DNA of 64,000 nucleotides from Fibrobacter sp. GTDB taxonomy: Bacteria > Fibrobacterota > Fibrobacteria > Fibrobacterales > Fibrobacteraceae. Location: the NCBI GenBank assembly GCA_024398835.1, contig JAKSIK010000001.1, forward strand, positions 1 through 64,000. The letters are read 5' to 3'. This document shows, one piece after another, positions 52,826-63,438 of the stretch (positions are counted from its first letter, which is position 1; each line of letters begins with the position of its first letter). The translations under genes and the position numbers were made by a program. The notes under the pieces were generated by a model. That model saw only the letters and a program-made list of their open reading frames with translations, was not told where the DNA came from and searched no databases.

Positions 52826-53015
52826 AGATGATCGTGTAAAGATGTTTCAGCGGATGGGCGCCGTGGCGGCGGTCATCGCCTTGATATTGATTTTTCTGAT
52901 TGAAAGCGGTATTGCCAAAGATGAAAATCTGCAACTTGCCAATTTTGGTTTGACGGCCATGATTGTGGTTTTGGCGGTGGCGTTGGGCGGGAGCATGATT
53001 TCCAAATGGAAATGA
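52812..53015 (+). CDS. Small membrane protein of unknown function
   Basis: 67 residues from ATG 52812, overlapping ubiA by 14 nt, with GGAGG 8 nt upstream. Charged start (MPFTKDDRVKMFQRMG) and two hydrophobic helices (about 17-33 and 43-62) ending in SKWK. No known family. Its overlap with ubiA and strong ribosome site make it a real gene, possibly linked to the membrane quinone enzymes. Confidence 0.75.
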   Translation: MPFTKDDRVKMFQRMGAVAAVIALILIFLIESGIAKDENLQLANFGLTAMIVVLAVALGGSMISKWK

Positions 53016-53043
53016 TTTTTGCCGAGAAGTGGACAATTTGAAG

Positions 53044-55460
<2,417 letters not shown>

Positions 55461-55506
55461 AGTTTGCAATTCTCAAAAACTGCGCTGATTATTGCCTGCT
55501 GCAGTT

Positions 55507-57612
55507 TTAGTGTCGACCGAACCGCCGGGTTTTGCGGAAAGGCTTGTCTCCGAAATCACGCTTGTCATGATCTTTGCGGAAGGGCTTGTCGCCAAACTTT
55601 TCGCGGCGACGTTCTTCCCGATTCTTGTGGAATCCGCCACCGCGCTTTTCACGCCCACCGAAGCTGCGGTCTCCGCGCCCGCCAAAGCCGCCTCTCTCGC
55701 CAAAACCGCCCCGGCCTTCCTTGTGGAAGGATTTCCTTTCTCGCGGTTTGGAGCCTGGCATTGGGCCCGAGGGTGCCTCGTCCGTCATAACGCGGAAGCG
55801 GGCGTCATTCCCGCGGATGGTCATTTCAGAGAGAGCCTCCAAGACGTCCTGAGGCAAGGCCTCTGGGAGTTCCACCGTGCTGAACTTGTCGAAGAGTTTG
55901 ATGCGGCCAATGTTGCTGCTGCTGATATTGCCCTCTCCGGCAATGGCGCCCACGATGTCCTTGGGGCTCACATGATCCACGCGGCCTACGCCTAAATAAT
56001 AGCGGAGATAGCCTTCTTCCACGCCGTTGAGGCCCTCTTTGCGCTCCTTGCGGATGCGTTGCTTTTCTTCGCCGGTGAGTCCATCGATTTCTGGCGTATC
56101 TGCGCCGATGAAATCTTGCCCGCTACGTGCTTTTTCTCGGCGATCCTTCGGCGTTTCAAGGGAGGGCAGTTCCGGGAACAGCTGCTGCTTTTTCTGGTAA
56201 ATCTTGATGACAGCGGCGGCGATATCCACAGCGGTCATTTCCTGGATGGGAGCGTCCTCTTGAACGACGCCTTCCTTCAGGTTGCAGCCTTCCGCCATGA
56301 GGTCTTGTACGAGATTCTTGAACTTGTCCAGTTCGCCGTAGCTGAAAACGCTCTTGACTTTGTTCTTGAAAGCTTCCACCCGCTTGGCACTAATTTGTTC
56401 TGAAGTGGGGAGCGCCATGGCTTCAATGGGCTGGCGTGTTGCTTTCTCGATGGTTTTCAAAAGGCGGCGTTCGCGGGGAGTGATGAACAGAATAGCGTTG
56501 CCGCTGCGGCCTGCGCGACCTGTACGGCCAATGCGATGCACGTAGGATTCCGTGTCGTATGGAATGTCGTAATTCACCACTAGAGAAATTCGGTCCACGT
56601 CGATACCGCGGGCGGCCACATCAGTCGCCACCACAATATCCAACTTTCCGAGTTTCAGGCGATTGACTGTTCGCTCTCTCATGGATTGGGCCAAGTCGCC
56701 ATTCAGGGGTGCCACATTGAATCCTCGGGATTCCAGCTTTTCCGCCAGTTCAGAAGTGGCTTGTTTGGTGCGTACAAAAATCAGCACACCATCAAAATCT
56801 TCGCCTTCCAGCACACGGGCCAAAGCCTCCAACTTGTGCTCGGAACGGACCAGCAAGAAGCGCTGGCGGATGTTTTCCACCGTCGTGGTCTTGCCTTCAA
56901 TGCGGGCTTCCTCGTAATCGCCCAGATGCTGGTTGATAATTTTCTTCACGTCGTCGGGCATGGTGGCGCTGAACAGAGCGCGCTGTGCATCTGCCGGAAT
57001 TTCCTTCAGGATGGTCTCCACGTCTTCCATGAATCCCATGTCCAGCATTTCGTCCGCTTCGTCCAGCACGATGGCCTTCACACCGCTCAGCACGATGGAA
57101 CCGCGTTTCAAGTGGTCAATGAGTCGGCCCGGTGTCGCCACGATGATGTTCGCCTTGCGCTTGAGGGCTCGCAACTGGATTTGAATGTCCTGGCCGCCGT
57201 AGACGGGAACCACATGAACCTTCGGCAGTTTCACCGCATATTGCTGGATGGCTTCCGCCACCTGGATGGCGAGCTCACGGGTTGGTGTGAGAACCAGCAT
57301 GGAAGTCTCGTGGCCGTTGAATTCAATGCGGGAAAGTAACGGTAGTGCAAAAGCCGCCGTTTTTCCGGTTCCGGTTTGTGCCGTTCCCAGCAGGTTCGCC
57401 CCCTGCAACAGCGCAGGAATGGCCTTGGCCTGAATGGGGGAGGGAGTCTCGTAGCCCGCCATTTTGACGGCTTCTAAAACTTCGGGAGCAAGACCCAGGT
57501 CTTCGAATGTCACCATGGACTCGTCGCGGAGAGTCTCCTCGACTTCATTGTAAAGTTCCGCCACATTTTCGGGAAGGGCGTCGTTTTCGACGTTGAAGAT
57601 ATCTTCTGACAT
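55507..57612 (-). CDS. DEAD-box RNA helicase (CsdA/DeaD-like) with DbpA-type RNA-binding domain
   Basis: 701 residues from ATG 57612, which has GAGGTG about 6 nt upstream. Motifs: AQTGTGKTAAFALP (Walker A), PTRELAIQV (Ia), TPGRLIDHL (Ib), VLDEADEMLDMGF (II), FSATMPDDV (III), VATDVAARGIDVDRI (V), YVHRIGRTGRAGRSG (VI). The C-terminal part has a DbpA-like RNA-binding domain (about 555-630, RVDHVSPKDIVGAIAGEGNIS) and a Gly/Arg/Phe-rich basic tail (about 640-701). Such helicases help in ribosome assembly and mRNA decay, often at low temperature. Confidence 0.93.
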   Translation of the reverse strand: MSEDIFNVENDALPENVAELYNEVEETLRDESMVTFEDLGLAPEVLEAVKMAGYETPSPIQAKAIPALLQGANLLGTAQTGTGKTAAFALPLLSRIEFNGHETSMLVLTPTRELAIQVAEAIQQYAVKLPKVHVVPVYGGQDIQIQLRALKRKANIIVATPGRLIDHLKRGSIVLSGVKAIVLDEADEMLDMGFMEDVETILKEIPADAQRALFSATMPDDVKKIINQHLGDYEEARIEGKTTTVENIRQRFLLVRSEHKLEALARVLEGEDFDGVLIFVRTKQATSELAEKLESRGFNVAPLNGDLAQSMRERTVNRLKLGKLDIVVATDVAARGIDVDRISLVVNYDIPYDTESYVHRIGRTGRAGRSGNAILFITPRERRLLKTIEKATRQPIEAMALPTSEQISAKRVEAFKNKVKSVFSYGELDKFKNLVQDLMAEGCNLKEGVVQEDAPIQEMTAVDIAAAVIKIYQKKQQLFPELPSLETPKDRREKARSGQDFIGADTPEIDGLTGEEKQRIRKERKEGLNGVEEGYLRYYLGVGRVDHVSPKDIVGAIAGEGNISSSNIGRIKLFDKFSTVELPEALPQDVLEALSEMTIRGNDARFRVMTDEAPSGPMPGSKPRERKSFHKEGRGGFGERGGFGGRGDRSFGGREKRGGGFHKNREERRREKFGDKPFRKDHDKRDFGDKPFRKTRRFGRH

Positions 57613-57709
57613 AATCACCTCAGGACATCGCTTCGCACCTATCCTGAAGCCAATGTCCGCTAAATTGAACGTGGCGCCAAATTTAGAATAAGATAATGGG
57701 ATTGGCAAC

Positions 57710-57741
57710 AAAAAAAGGTCCGCTTTGCAGCGAACCTTTTT
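57710..57741 (-). terminator. Terminator of tRNA-Glu
   Basis: 12-bp stem AAAAAGGTTCGC/GCGGACCTTTTT (one wobble pair), loop TGCAAA, then T-run on the minus strand. Confidence 0.9.
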
Positions 57742-57743
57742 CG

Positions 57744-57816
57744 TACCCCCAAGCAGTTTCGAACTGCTGTTGCGGGAATGAAAATCCCGAGTCCTGGGCC
57801 ACTAGACGATAGGGGC
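57744..57816 (-). tRNA. tRNA-Glu (anticodon TTC)
   Basis: 73 nt. Acceptor GCCCCTA/TGGGGGT (two wobble pairs), anticodon stem CGGGA/TCCCG with loop TTTTCAT, T-arm AGCAG/CTGCT with TTCGAAA. CCA not encoded. Confidence 0.95.
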
Positions 57817-57880
57817 ATCTGGTGTAGGGCCAAATATAGGAAAGAAAGTCGTTTTGTAAAGGGGCCCCCTTCAAATTTTT

Positions 57881-57886
57881 TACATT
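57881..57886 (+). promoter_or_regulatory. -10-like box of the ABC exporter gene, leaderless spacing
   Basis: TACATT followed by TTAGGC and then the GTG start at 57893. No usable Shine-Dalgarno. Confidence 0.4.
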
Positions 57887-57892
57887 TTAGGC

Positions 57893-59440
57893 GTGAATTT
57901 AGGAAAATGGCTCAAAAAATCCCTCTGTGGCGGCATTTTGCGCTTCCTGCCCGTGGCCCTTCTGGCCAGTGCCGTCGATGCCGCTTTGCTGTGGGGAATC
58001 CGCTCCTTCATGGAGCTCTTGTCTGGCGAGCCGCCCTTCGTCCTTTGGCAATGGGTCCTCATCATGGTAATCCTTTCCGCCATCCGTCTGGCCCTTCTCC
58101 TCGGTAAGACCCGCCTTTCGGAAACTTGGATTTTCAATACGGGAGCAAACGTCACCGCCTGGTTTTTGCGGACACTGCGCAGCATTTCCCCCCGATTCTT
58201 CCATTTGCCGGAGGGAGAGGCCCAGGTGGAATCCGCCTTTGAGGCGACTCAAGTCCTCCAAACCAACGGGACCGTTTTTTTCCAGGGCATCCAGGCGGTT
58301 TTGCAGCTCCTGGTTTTCCTGCCGGTACTTCTCTTCATTTCCTGGCCATTGACCCTTTTCCTTTTCGTGGTGGTGGTCCCTCTGGTGGCCTGGATGCAGC
58401 GGAAACTCCACAAACTTGGGCCCGAAGAGGAGACGCTCCTTTTTGCAAAATCCAAATTCCGCACCGACCTGAACCGCGCCCGCCGTCTCTATAAAAACTG
58501 GAGTTCCCCCTTCGAGCGCGCCGCCGTTTCTTCCAACCTGTTGGAATCCATCCGCTATCTCGCCAAACGGGGCCTCAAGGCATCCCTCCAGAAAAACGGA
58601 CTCTCCCTCGTGATGGAGACGGTTTCGGTCCTCGCCATGGTTGTGGTGCTGGCCTTTTGCGCGCTTCTCATTTCCAAAGGCTGGATGGATGCCCAGGGCC
58701 TGGTGCTGTTCTGCTCGGCAGTGCTTCTCAGTTACAAACCGGTGAAGGAATGCGCCCGGGTGATTCCCCAGTTTCGCTCCGCCATGAGCGCCTACCGCCT
58801 GCTGCTTCGATTTGGCGATGTGCCCAAGAAAAATCCCTGCAAGGTGAAAATGGGCGAGGGACTTCAGATTGAAAAGGGCATTTTTGGTTATGATGGGTCG
58901 GCGGCGGTCGTCTTTTCGGGCCAGAACTTTACTTTGAACGAAAACCTCCCCGTGCTTCTCCGCGGGCGAAACGGTGCCGGCAAGACAACGCTCCTCAGGC
59001 TCATCGCAGGGCTTGAGGAATGGAATTCGGGCGATATGCGCCTCCCGTCTAAGGCCCTTGCCGCGGGCATTTTCATGATGTCGCAGGATTTTGAACTTCC
59101 GCCGCGGGAGCTTCTCCGCAGCCTCGTAGAGAAGAACTGCGCCCCCGCCGTCCTCCGCTTTATCGAGGTCTCGGGCGCGAAGCCGCTGCTAGAAAAATCG
59201 GGACTGTCCGGCGGGGAGCGCTCCCGCATGGGCCTCCTGTGGGCCCTTGCCTCCAAAGCAAAAGTAGTTCTGCTGGACGAACCTCTGGCCTCCATCGCCC
59301 TCGCCGATCGGGCTCCCATTCTGCAGGAATTTCTGGCGGCTGCTGCAGCCACCGGAAAGTGGGTGCTCATGTCCAGCCACGACGCCCTGCCCGAAAATCT
59401 GGAGAGTACCTTCCAGGTTGTGGATGTGGAACATGAATAA
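57893..59440 (+). CDS. ABC transporter, fused membrane and ATPase domains
   Basis: 515 residues, GTG start. Membrane half with about five or six helices (about 10-285), then an ATPase domain: Walker A RGRNGAGKTTLLRLIAG (about 360-376), Q-loop MMSQDFELP, signature LSGGERSRMGLLWAL, Walker B KVVLLDEPLA and H-loop SSHD. The ATPase domain is short (about 180 residues) and lacks some family segments. An exporter half-transporter; substrate unknown. The next gene overlaps it by 8 nt and is a membrane methyltransferase. Confidence 0.85.
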   Translation: MNLGKWLKKSLCGGILRFLPVALLASAVDAALLWGIRSFMELLSGEPPFVLWQWVLIMVILSAIRLALLLGKTRLSETWIFNTGANVTAWFLRTLRSISPRFFHLPEGEAQVESAFEATQVLQTNGTVFFQGIQAVLQLLVFLPVLLFISWPLTLFLFVVVVPLVAWMQRKLHKLGPEEETLLFAKSKFRTDLNRARRLYKNWSSPFERAAVSSNLLESIRYLAKRGLKASLQKNGLSLVMETVSVLAMVVVLAFCALLISKGWMDAQGLVLFCSAVLLSYKPVKECARVIPQFRSAMSAYRLLLRFGDVPKKNPCKVKMGEGLQIEKGIFGYDGSAAVVFSGQNFTLNENLPVLLRGRNGAGKTTLLRLIAGLEEWNSGDMRLPSKALAAGIFMMSQDFELPPRELLRSLVEKNCAPAVLRFIEVSGAKPLLEKSGLSGGERSRMGLLWALASKAKVVLLDEPLASIALADRAPILQEFLAAAAATGKWVLMSSHDALPENLESTFQVVDVEHE

Positions 59441-60107
59441 GTTGTACCAATTCCGCGGCTACATTTTGGGCGCTCTGGCGCTTGCGCTTCTCGCTGTGCC
59501 GGGGCAGCCGTTGCCCGAATTTTTAGTACCCGCATTTCTTTTGCCCTCCGGCGAGGTTTTTCAGCCTTTGTCCTTGGACCAGATGGAATTTTACGGCATA
59601 GGTCTCGCCCTCTATGTGGTGGGCGCTCTACTTCGCATTAAAACCCGCCAGTACATTGGCGCCCATTCCCGCGGGAACAAGCTGGAAGCCGATGAACTCG
59701 TCATGGTTGGTCCCTACGCTTATACGAGGCACCCGCTGTATTTTTCCAACACTCTTTTGGCGGTAGGCGCGATTTTTATTGCCTTGGGCCCGAATCTTTT
59801 GGCTTTTCCTTTCGTATTGGTGGTTTTTGCGTTTGAATGGATTCTCGCCCGAGAGGAAGACCTTTTTCTGGAAGGGAAGTTTGGCGATACGTGGAGGAAC
59901 TGGGCTCGGGAGACTCCCATGATTCCGTTGAACCGCATGGCGATTTATAAAAAGCAGAAGCAGATTCGGCCACTCCAGAAGGAATATCCGCGTGTATTTG
60001 CCCCCAAACGTTCCTTTTGTGCTGCTTTTTTGGCAGATAGGTCTACCTGGGGCTGGCTCTTGTTTTTTAATTTATTGCTGTATTTAAAGAAATTGTACAT
60101 AGGTTAG
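59433..60107 (+). CDS. Isoprenylcysteine/phospholipid methyltransferase-like membrane protein
   Basis: 224 residues from ATG 59433, overlapping the ABC gene by 8 nt. Four to five membrane helices and the ICMT/PEMT pattern: VMVGPYAYTRHPLYFSNTLLAVG (about 95-117) and the EWILAREEDLFLEGKFGDTWRNWARETP block. Members methylate membrane lipids or prenylated groups with SAM; the substrate here is unknown. The C-terminal extension (about 175-224) is unusual and ends in another hydrophobic helix. waaA starts 2 nt after the stop. Confidence 0.75.
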   Translation: MNKLYQFRGYILGALALALLAVPGQPLPEFLVPAFLLPSGEVFQPLSLDQMEFYGIGLALYVVGALLRIKTRQYIGAHSRGNKLEADELVMVGPYAYTRHPLYFSNTLLAVGAIFIALGPNLLAFPFVLVVFAFEWILAREEDLFLEGKFGDTWRNWARETPMIPLNRMAIYKKQKQIRPLQKEYPRVFAPKRSFCAAFLADRSTWGWLLFFNLLLYLKKLYIG

Positions 60108-60109
60108 TC

Positions 60110-61309
60110 ATGTTTAATTTTCTGGATGTTGCCCGTCAGGTGGCGGGAGTCGCAGCGCAGGCCGTTACCAAGGTGCCTGTGCTGGAAAGCAAATTTCATG
60201 TGAAAGACCGTTTGGATGGCCCTTGGCCGGTGGGTCCCTATCTCTGGCTCCATGGCGCAAGTCTCGGCGAATGCCGCATGCTCTTGAATCTGGCCACCTT
60301 CCTTCAGGAAGACCTGCCCGCCTGCCCGAAAATGCTCATCACCACCCAGAAGGTGGAGGTGCTCTCCTTCCTGCAAGATGCAGGCAAGGGTAAGGTGGAC
60401 GCCGCTCTTGCTCCCGCTGATACGCCCGCCGCCATGAAGAATTTTGTGGAGAAGGTGCAGCCTTTGGGCCTGATTCTCGCTGAAAATGAACTCTGGCCGG
60501 GTTACCTTTCCACCATGCGAAGCATTTCTACCAAGCCCTCGGTGGCTCTGGTTTCTGGCCGTTACTACCGTTCCCTGCCGGGCATAGATTTCTCTGCCGT
60601 AGGTTTTGCCTGCATGCAGACGGGCGCCGACCTTTCCAGGCTTCTATCGGTGGTTTCCAAGTCCGCTATGTCCCACATGATGATTGGTGGCGATTGGAAA
60701 CTTCTCCCTTGGGTCCGCTCTGGCAAGGAAGTCACTGCTCCGGAAAATCCCACAGTGGATACGGCATTCATCTCCATGCATATTTCGGAGTGGGTGAGCC
60801 TCTGCCGCATGATTGTGTCTTCCATCAAGCGTCAGGAATCGGTGGTGCTGGTGCCTCGCCGTCTTTCCGAGGTTTCCGAATTCAGGAAGGCCCTCCAGGA
60901 CCAGGAAATCATAGTGGTGGAATGGCCCCTGGTGCAGAAGGGCGCCGTCTCCATCGTGAGTCAGTATGGTCTCACTAAGGATGTCTTTGCCACTTCCAAG
61001 TCGGCAGTGATTGGCGGTTCCTTCGGTCGCGGTTTGGGGGTTCACGATTTCTGGGAACCCCTCCAGATGGGTGTTGCCACTTGCGTCGGGCCTTTTGCCC
61101 GGGGTCAGAAGGAAACGGTTTCCGCCCTCATTCGTGAAGGCGTCATTACGCAGCTCCAGTCCACAGCGGGCTATTCCCGCCGGAACATGGCGGACACCCG
61201 CCTGGTGGGTACGTTCCTTGCTCACGAGCGCACCAAGATTGAAGATTCTTACCACCAACTGCTAGAGTTCTTGAAGAAACTGCTCCAGAAGTCAGAAGGG
61301 GTTGCCTAG
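60110..61309 (+). CDS. waaA: 3-deoxy-D-manno-octulosonic acid transferase (Kdo transferase, GT30)
   Basis: 399 residues. Adds Kdo to lipid A, so the organism makes LPS. Family blocks: LWLHGASLGECRMLLNLA (about 44-61), ITTQKVEVL, LAPADTPAAMKNFVEKVQPLGLILAENELWPGYL (about 98-131), ALVSGRYYRS and a C-terminal GGSFGRGLGVHDFWEPLQMGVATCVGP (about 303-329). Active-site Glu is in HGASLGE. It is shorter in the middle than some homologues. The ispH GTG overlaps its stop by one base, so methyltransferase-waaA-ispH form one operon. Confidence 0.88.
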   Translation: MFNFLDVARQVAGVAAQAVTKVPVLESKFHVKDRLDGPWPVGPYLWLHGASLGECRMLLNLATFLQEDLPACPKMLITTQKVEVLSFLQDAGKGKVDAALAPADTPAAMKNFVEKVQPLGLILAENELWPGYLSTMRSISTKPSVALVSGRYYRSLPGIDFSAVGFACMQTGADLSRLLSVVSKSAMSHMMIGGDWKLLPWVRSGKEVTAPENPTVDTAFISMHISEWVSLCRMIVSSIKRQESVVLVPRRLSEVSEFRKALQDQEIIVVEWPLVQKGAVSIVSQYGLTKDVFATSKSAVIGGSFGRGLGVHDFWEPLQMGVATCVGPFARGQKETVSALIREGVITQLQSTAGYSRRNMADTRLVGTFLAHERTKIEDSYHQLLEFLKKLLQKSEGVA

Positions 61310-62241
61310 TGAAAAAGCTGGTTCTTGCAACGCCCCGCGGTTTTTGCGCCGGAGTGGACCGGGCCATCCATGTGGTGGAGAAGGCTATTGAAAAGTTTGG
61401 TACGCCCATTTATGTCCGTCATGAAATCGTGCACAATCGTTTTGTGGTGGAGACCCTGAAATCCAAGGGCGTGATTTTTGTGGATGAGGTGGATGAGGTT
61501 CCGGAAGGTTCCGTGGTGATTTTCTCGGCCCATGGTGTGGCGGAGAAGATTTATGCGGATGCGGAAGCTCGCTATTTGAAAGTTCTGGATGCCAGCTGCC
61601 CTCTGGTGCTCCGGGTCCATTATAGCGCCAAGCGCCACTACAACGCCGGGCGCCATATCATTTTGATTGGCCATGCGGGTCACGCTGAGGTGGAAGGCAC
61701 TTTGGGCCAGTTGCCGGAAGGTTCCATCACCCTCATCCGCAATGAATCCGATGTGAAAAATCTTCAGGTTCCCGCAGGCAAGGAACTGGCCTATATCACC
61801 CAGACCACGCTCTCTGTGGCCGAAACCCGCAAGATTATCGAGGCCCTGAAGGCCAAGTTCCCGGGAATTATCGGCCCGGATGCTGGCGATCTCTGCTATG
61901 CTACCGGGAACCGCCAGTCTGCCGTTCTGGACCTTTGCAGCAAGGTGGACATGCTCCTGGTGGTGGGGGCAAAAAACTCCTCCAATTCCTCCCGCCTGAT
62001 GGAACTTGGGCTGGAACAGGGTATTCCGAGCCACCTGATTGACTCTGTGGATGACCTGGACATGGCTTGGTTCGATGACATAGAGACGGTTGGACTTTCC
62101 AGTGGGGCCAGCGCACCTGAGGTGCTGGTTCAAGAGGTGGTGGACTGGCTCAAGGCCAAATTTGGGTCCATAGAAATCGAAAATTTCGTAAAATTGGTGG
62201 AATCGACTAAGTTTAACCTGCCCAAAGAGTTACAAGATTGA
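61309..62241 (+). CDS. ispH: 4-hydroxy-3-methylbut-2-enyl diphosphate reductase (IspH/LytB)
   Basis: 310 residues, GTG start sharing a base with the waaA stop (TAGTG). Last step of the MEP isoprenoid pathway, giving IPP and DMAPP. Fe-S cysteines: ATPRGFCAGVDRA (Cys 13), DASCPLVLRVH (Cys near 97), GDLCYATGNRQSAV (Cys near 198). Other blocks: FSAHGVAEK, GHAGHAEVEGTLGQ, TQTTLSVAET and GAKNSSNSSRL. Its products feed the polyprenyl synthase at 11794 and hence menaquinone. Confidence 0.96.
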   Translation: MKKLVLATPRGFCAGVDRAIHVVEKAIEKFGTPIYVRHEIVHNRFVVETLKSKGVIFVDEVDEVPEGSVVIFSAHGVAEKIYADAEARYLKVLDASCPLVLRVHYSAKRHYNAGRHIILIGHAGHAEVEGTLGQLPEGSITLIRNESDVKNLQVPAGKELAYITQTTLSVAETRKIIEALKAKFPGIIGPDAGDLCYATGNRQSAVLDLCSKVDMLLVVGAKNSSNSSRLMELGLEQGIPSHLIDSVDDLDMAWFDDIETVGLSSGASAPEVLVQEVVDWLKAKFGSIEIENFVKLVESTKFNLPKELQD

Positions 62242-62249
62242 TTCCCATC

Positions 62250-62278
62250 TTGACAAAAAGGCCCGTTTTAACTAAAAT
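62250..62278 (+). promoter_or_regulatory. Strong sigma-70 promoter of rpmB
   Basis: TTGACA at 62250-62255, 17-nt spacer, TAAAAT at 62273-62278; the leader to the ATG at 62309 is about 24 nt and holds ACGGAG before the start. Confidence 0.85.
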
Positions 62279-62308
62279 TGGGCACGATAAAAAACAACGG
62301 AGTTTATT

Positions 62309-62530
62309 ATGAGCCGTATTTGTGAAGTCACCGGAAAAGCCGGCCTCGTGGGTAACATGGTTTCCCACTCTAATCGTAAGAAGTTGATGAAGCAGCTTCC
62401 CAACCTCCAGAAGAAGCGTTTCTACATTCCTGAAGAAGATCGCTGGGTTACCCTCCGCGTCAGTGCCGCTGGTCTTCGCACCATCAGCAAGCGTGGCATT
62501 CAGGCCGTCGCTGCTGAACTTGGCATCTAA
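62309..62530 (+). CDS. rpmB: 50S ribosomal protein L28
   Basis: 73 residues. Part of the large ribosomal subunit. The opening [11 protein letters not shown], the [24 protein letters not shown] block and the end [16 protein letters not shown] are typical. ACGGAG lies about 8 nt before the ATG. It stands alone, not next to rpmG (L33), and has its own strong promoter and terminator. Confidence 0.97.
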   Translation: MSRICEVTGKAGLVGNMVSHSNRKKLMKQLPNLQKKRFYIPEEDRWVTLRVSAAGLRTISKRGIQAVAAELGI

Positions 62531-62590
62531 TTCCCGTTAACAGTTGCGGGAATTGCAACGCAAGCGCCGCTGGGACCTCCTAGCGGTCTT
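62529..62590 (+). terminator. Hairpin pair after rpmB
   Basis: First hairpin 62529-62554 with AATTCCCG/CGGGAATT arms (starting in the stop codon). Second hairpin 62567-62586 with CCGCTGGG/CCTAGCGG arms (one wobble) and ACCT loop, followed by TCTTTGTTGT; this is the probable terminator. Confidence 0.75.
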
Positions 62591-62600
62591 TGTTGTATCT

Positions 62601-63416
62601 ATGAAGCACTTGTTTTCCAGTATCTGTTTGTTTTGGCTTGGTACGCTTGGCCTTATCTCGGCTGCATTTGCTGAGGATACTGAAGAGTGGAATAACGACA
62701 CCGAGGAATTTTCCATGGACACTCCCGATGAGGAGGATGGCATGGATAACTATGATACGGATGACGAGCCGATTATAGCCGTGTTGGATAGTGCCGTGAT
62801 AGATAGCGTTGCTGCTAGTCAAACCGGTAGGCGTCGGCCAAAAATCGATCGATTTTGGGGAGTTAGGATGGATGCAGCTGCAAATTTGGCGGATGTGTCC
62901 AGCGATATTCCTTATGCGGGCGGATACCTGGTTTTAGGGGTTGCCCGGAAATGGCACTTCAATAAAGCCATCGACTTTGATGTTACCAGTGGGCTGGGCT
63001 TAGGTGTAAGCATGATGAAAACCATCGATAACAATGTGGACGAAGTCCTTGATGGGGAGGTGGACCCGAGGAATGTGCTGGATGAGGAAACGATTTCCCG
63101 CGTGATTGTGAGCGTCCCTGGAACGATTCAGAAGGATTTCAAACTATTCCGCTATTTTAGTTTTCTTGTAGATTTTGGGCTGCAGGCGGATGTGGTGGTT
63201 TATGGAGAGCGCTGCCGCAAGACTCTTTTCGATGAGGAAACCGAGGAATTTTATTTTGATGGAACCCTATATGCCGTTACGGGCCTGGGTTCTTCATACA
63301 AACTATTTGGCTATACTTTGGAATATGTACTGCGTTCGTCCTACTACTTGGCTGGATTTCGTGCAGGCGAACATTTCGAATTTAGAGAGGGCCTAAGCGT
63401 AAGCTTATGGTTCTAA
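62601..63416 (+). CDS. Predicted outer-membrane protein with acidic N-terminal region
   Basis: 271 residues from ATG 62601, which begins a clear signal peptide (MKHLFSSICLFWLGTLGLISAAFA). A strongly acidic segment follows (about 25-55), then a barrel-like part: FWGVRMDAAANLADV, GGYLVLGVARKWHF, DFDVTSGLGLGVSM, FLVDFGLQADVVVYG, ending REGLSVSLWF with a terminal Phe. No named family. Resembles small porin-like or OmpA-barrel proteins. No Shine-Dalgarno; it lies right after the rpmB terminator. Followed after 22 nt by a lipoprotein. Confidence 0.72.
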   Translation: MKHLFSSICLFWLGTLGLISAAFAEDTEEWNNDTEEFSMDTPDEEDGMDNYDTDDEPIIAVLDSAVIDSVAASQTGRRRPKIDRFWGVRMDAAANLADVSSDIPYAGGYLVLGVARKWHFNKAIDFDVTSGLGLGVSMMKTIDNNVDEVLDGEVDPRNVLDEETISRVIVSVPGTIQKDFKLFRYFSFLVDFGLQADVVVYGERCRKTLFDEETEEFYFDGTLYAVTGLGSSYKLFGYTLEYVLRSSYYLAGFRAGEHFEFREGLSVSLWF

Positions 63417-63438
63417 GAGTTTAACAACAGGAGACAAC

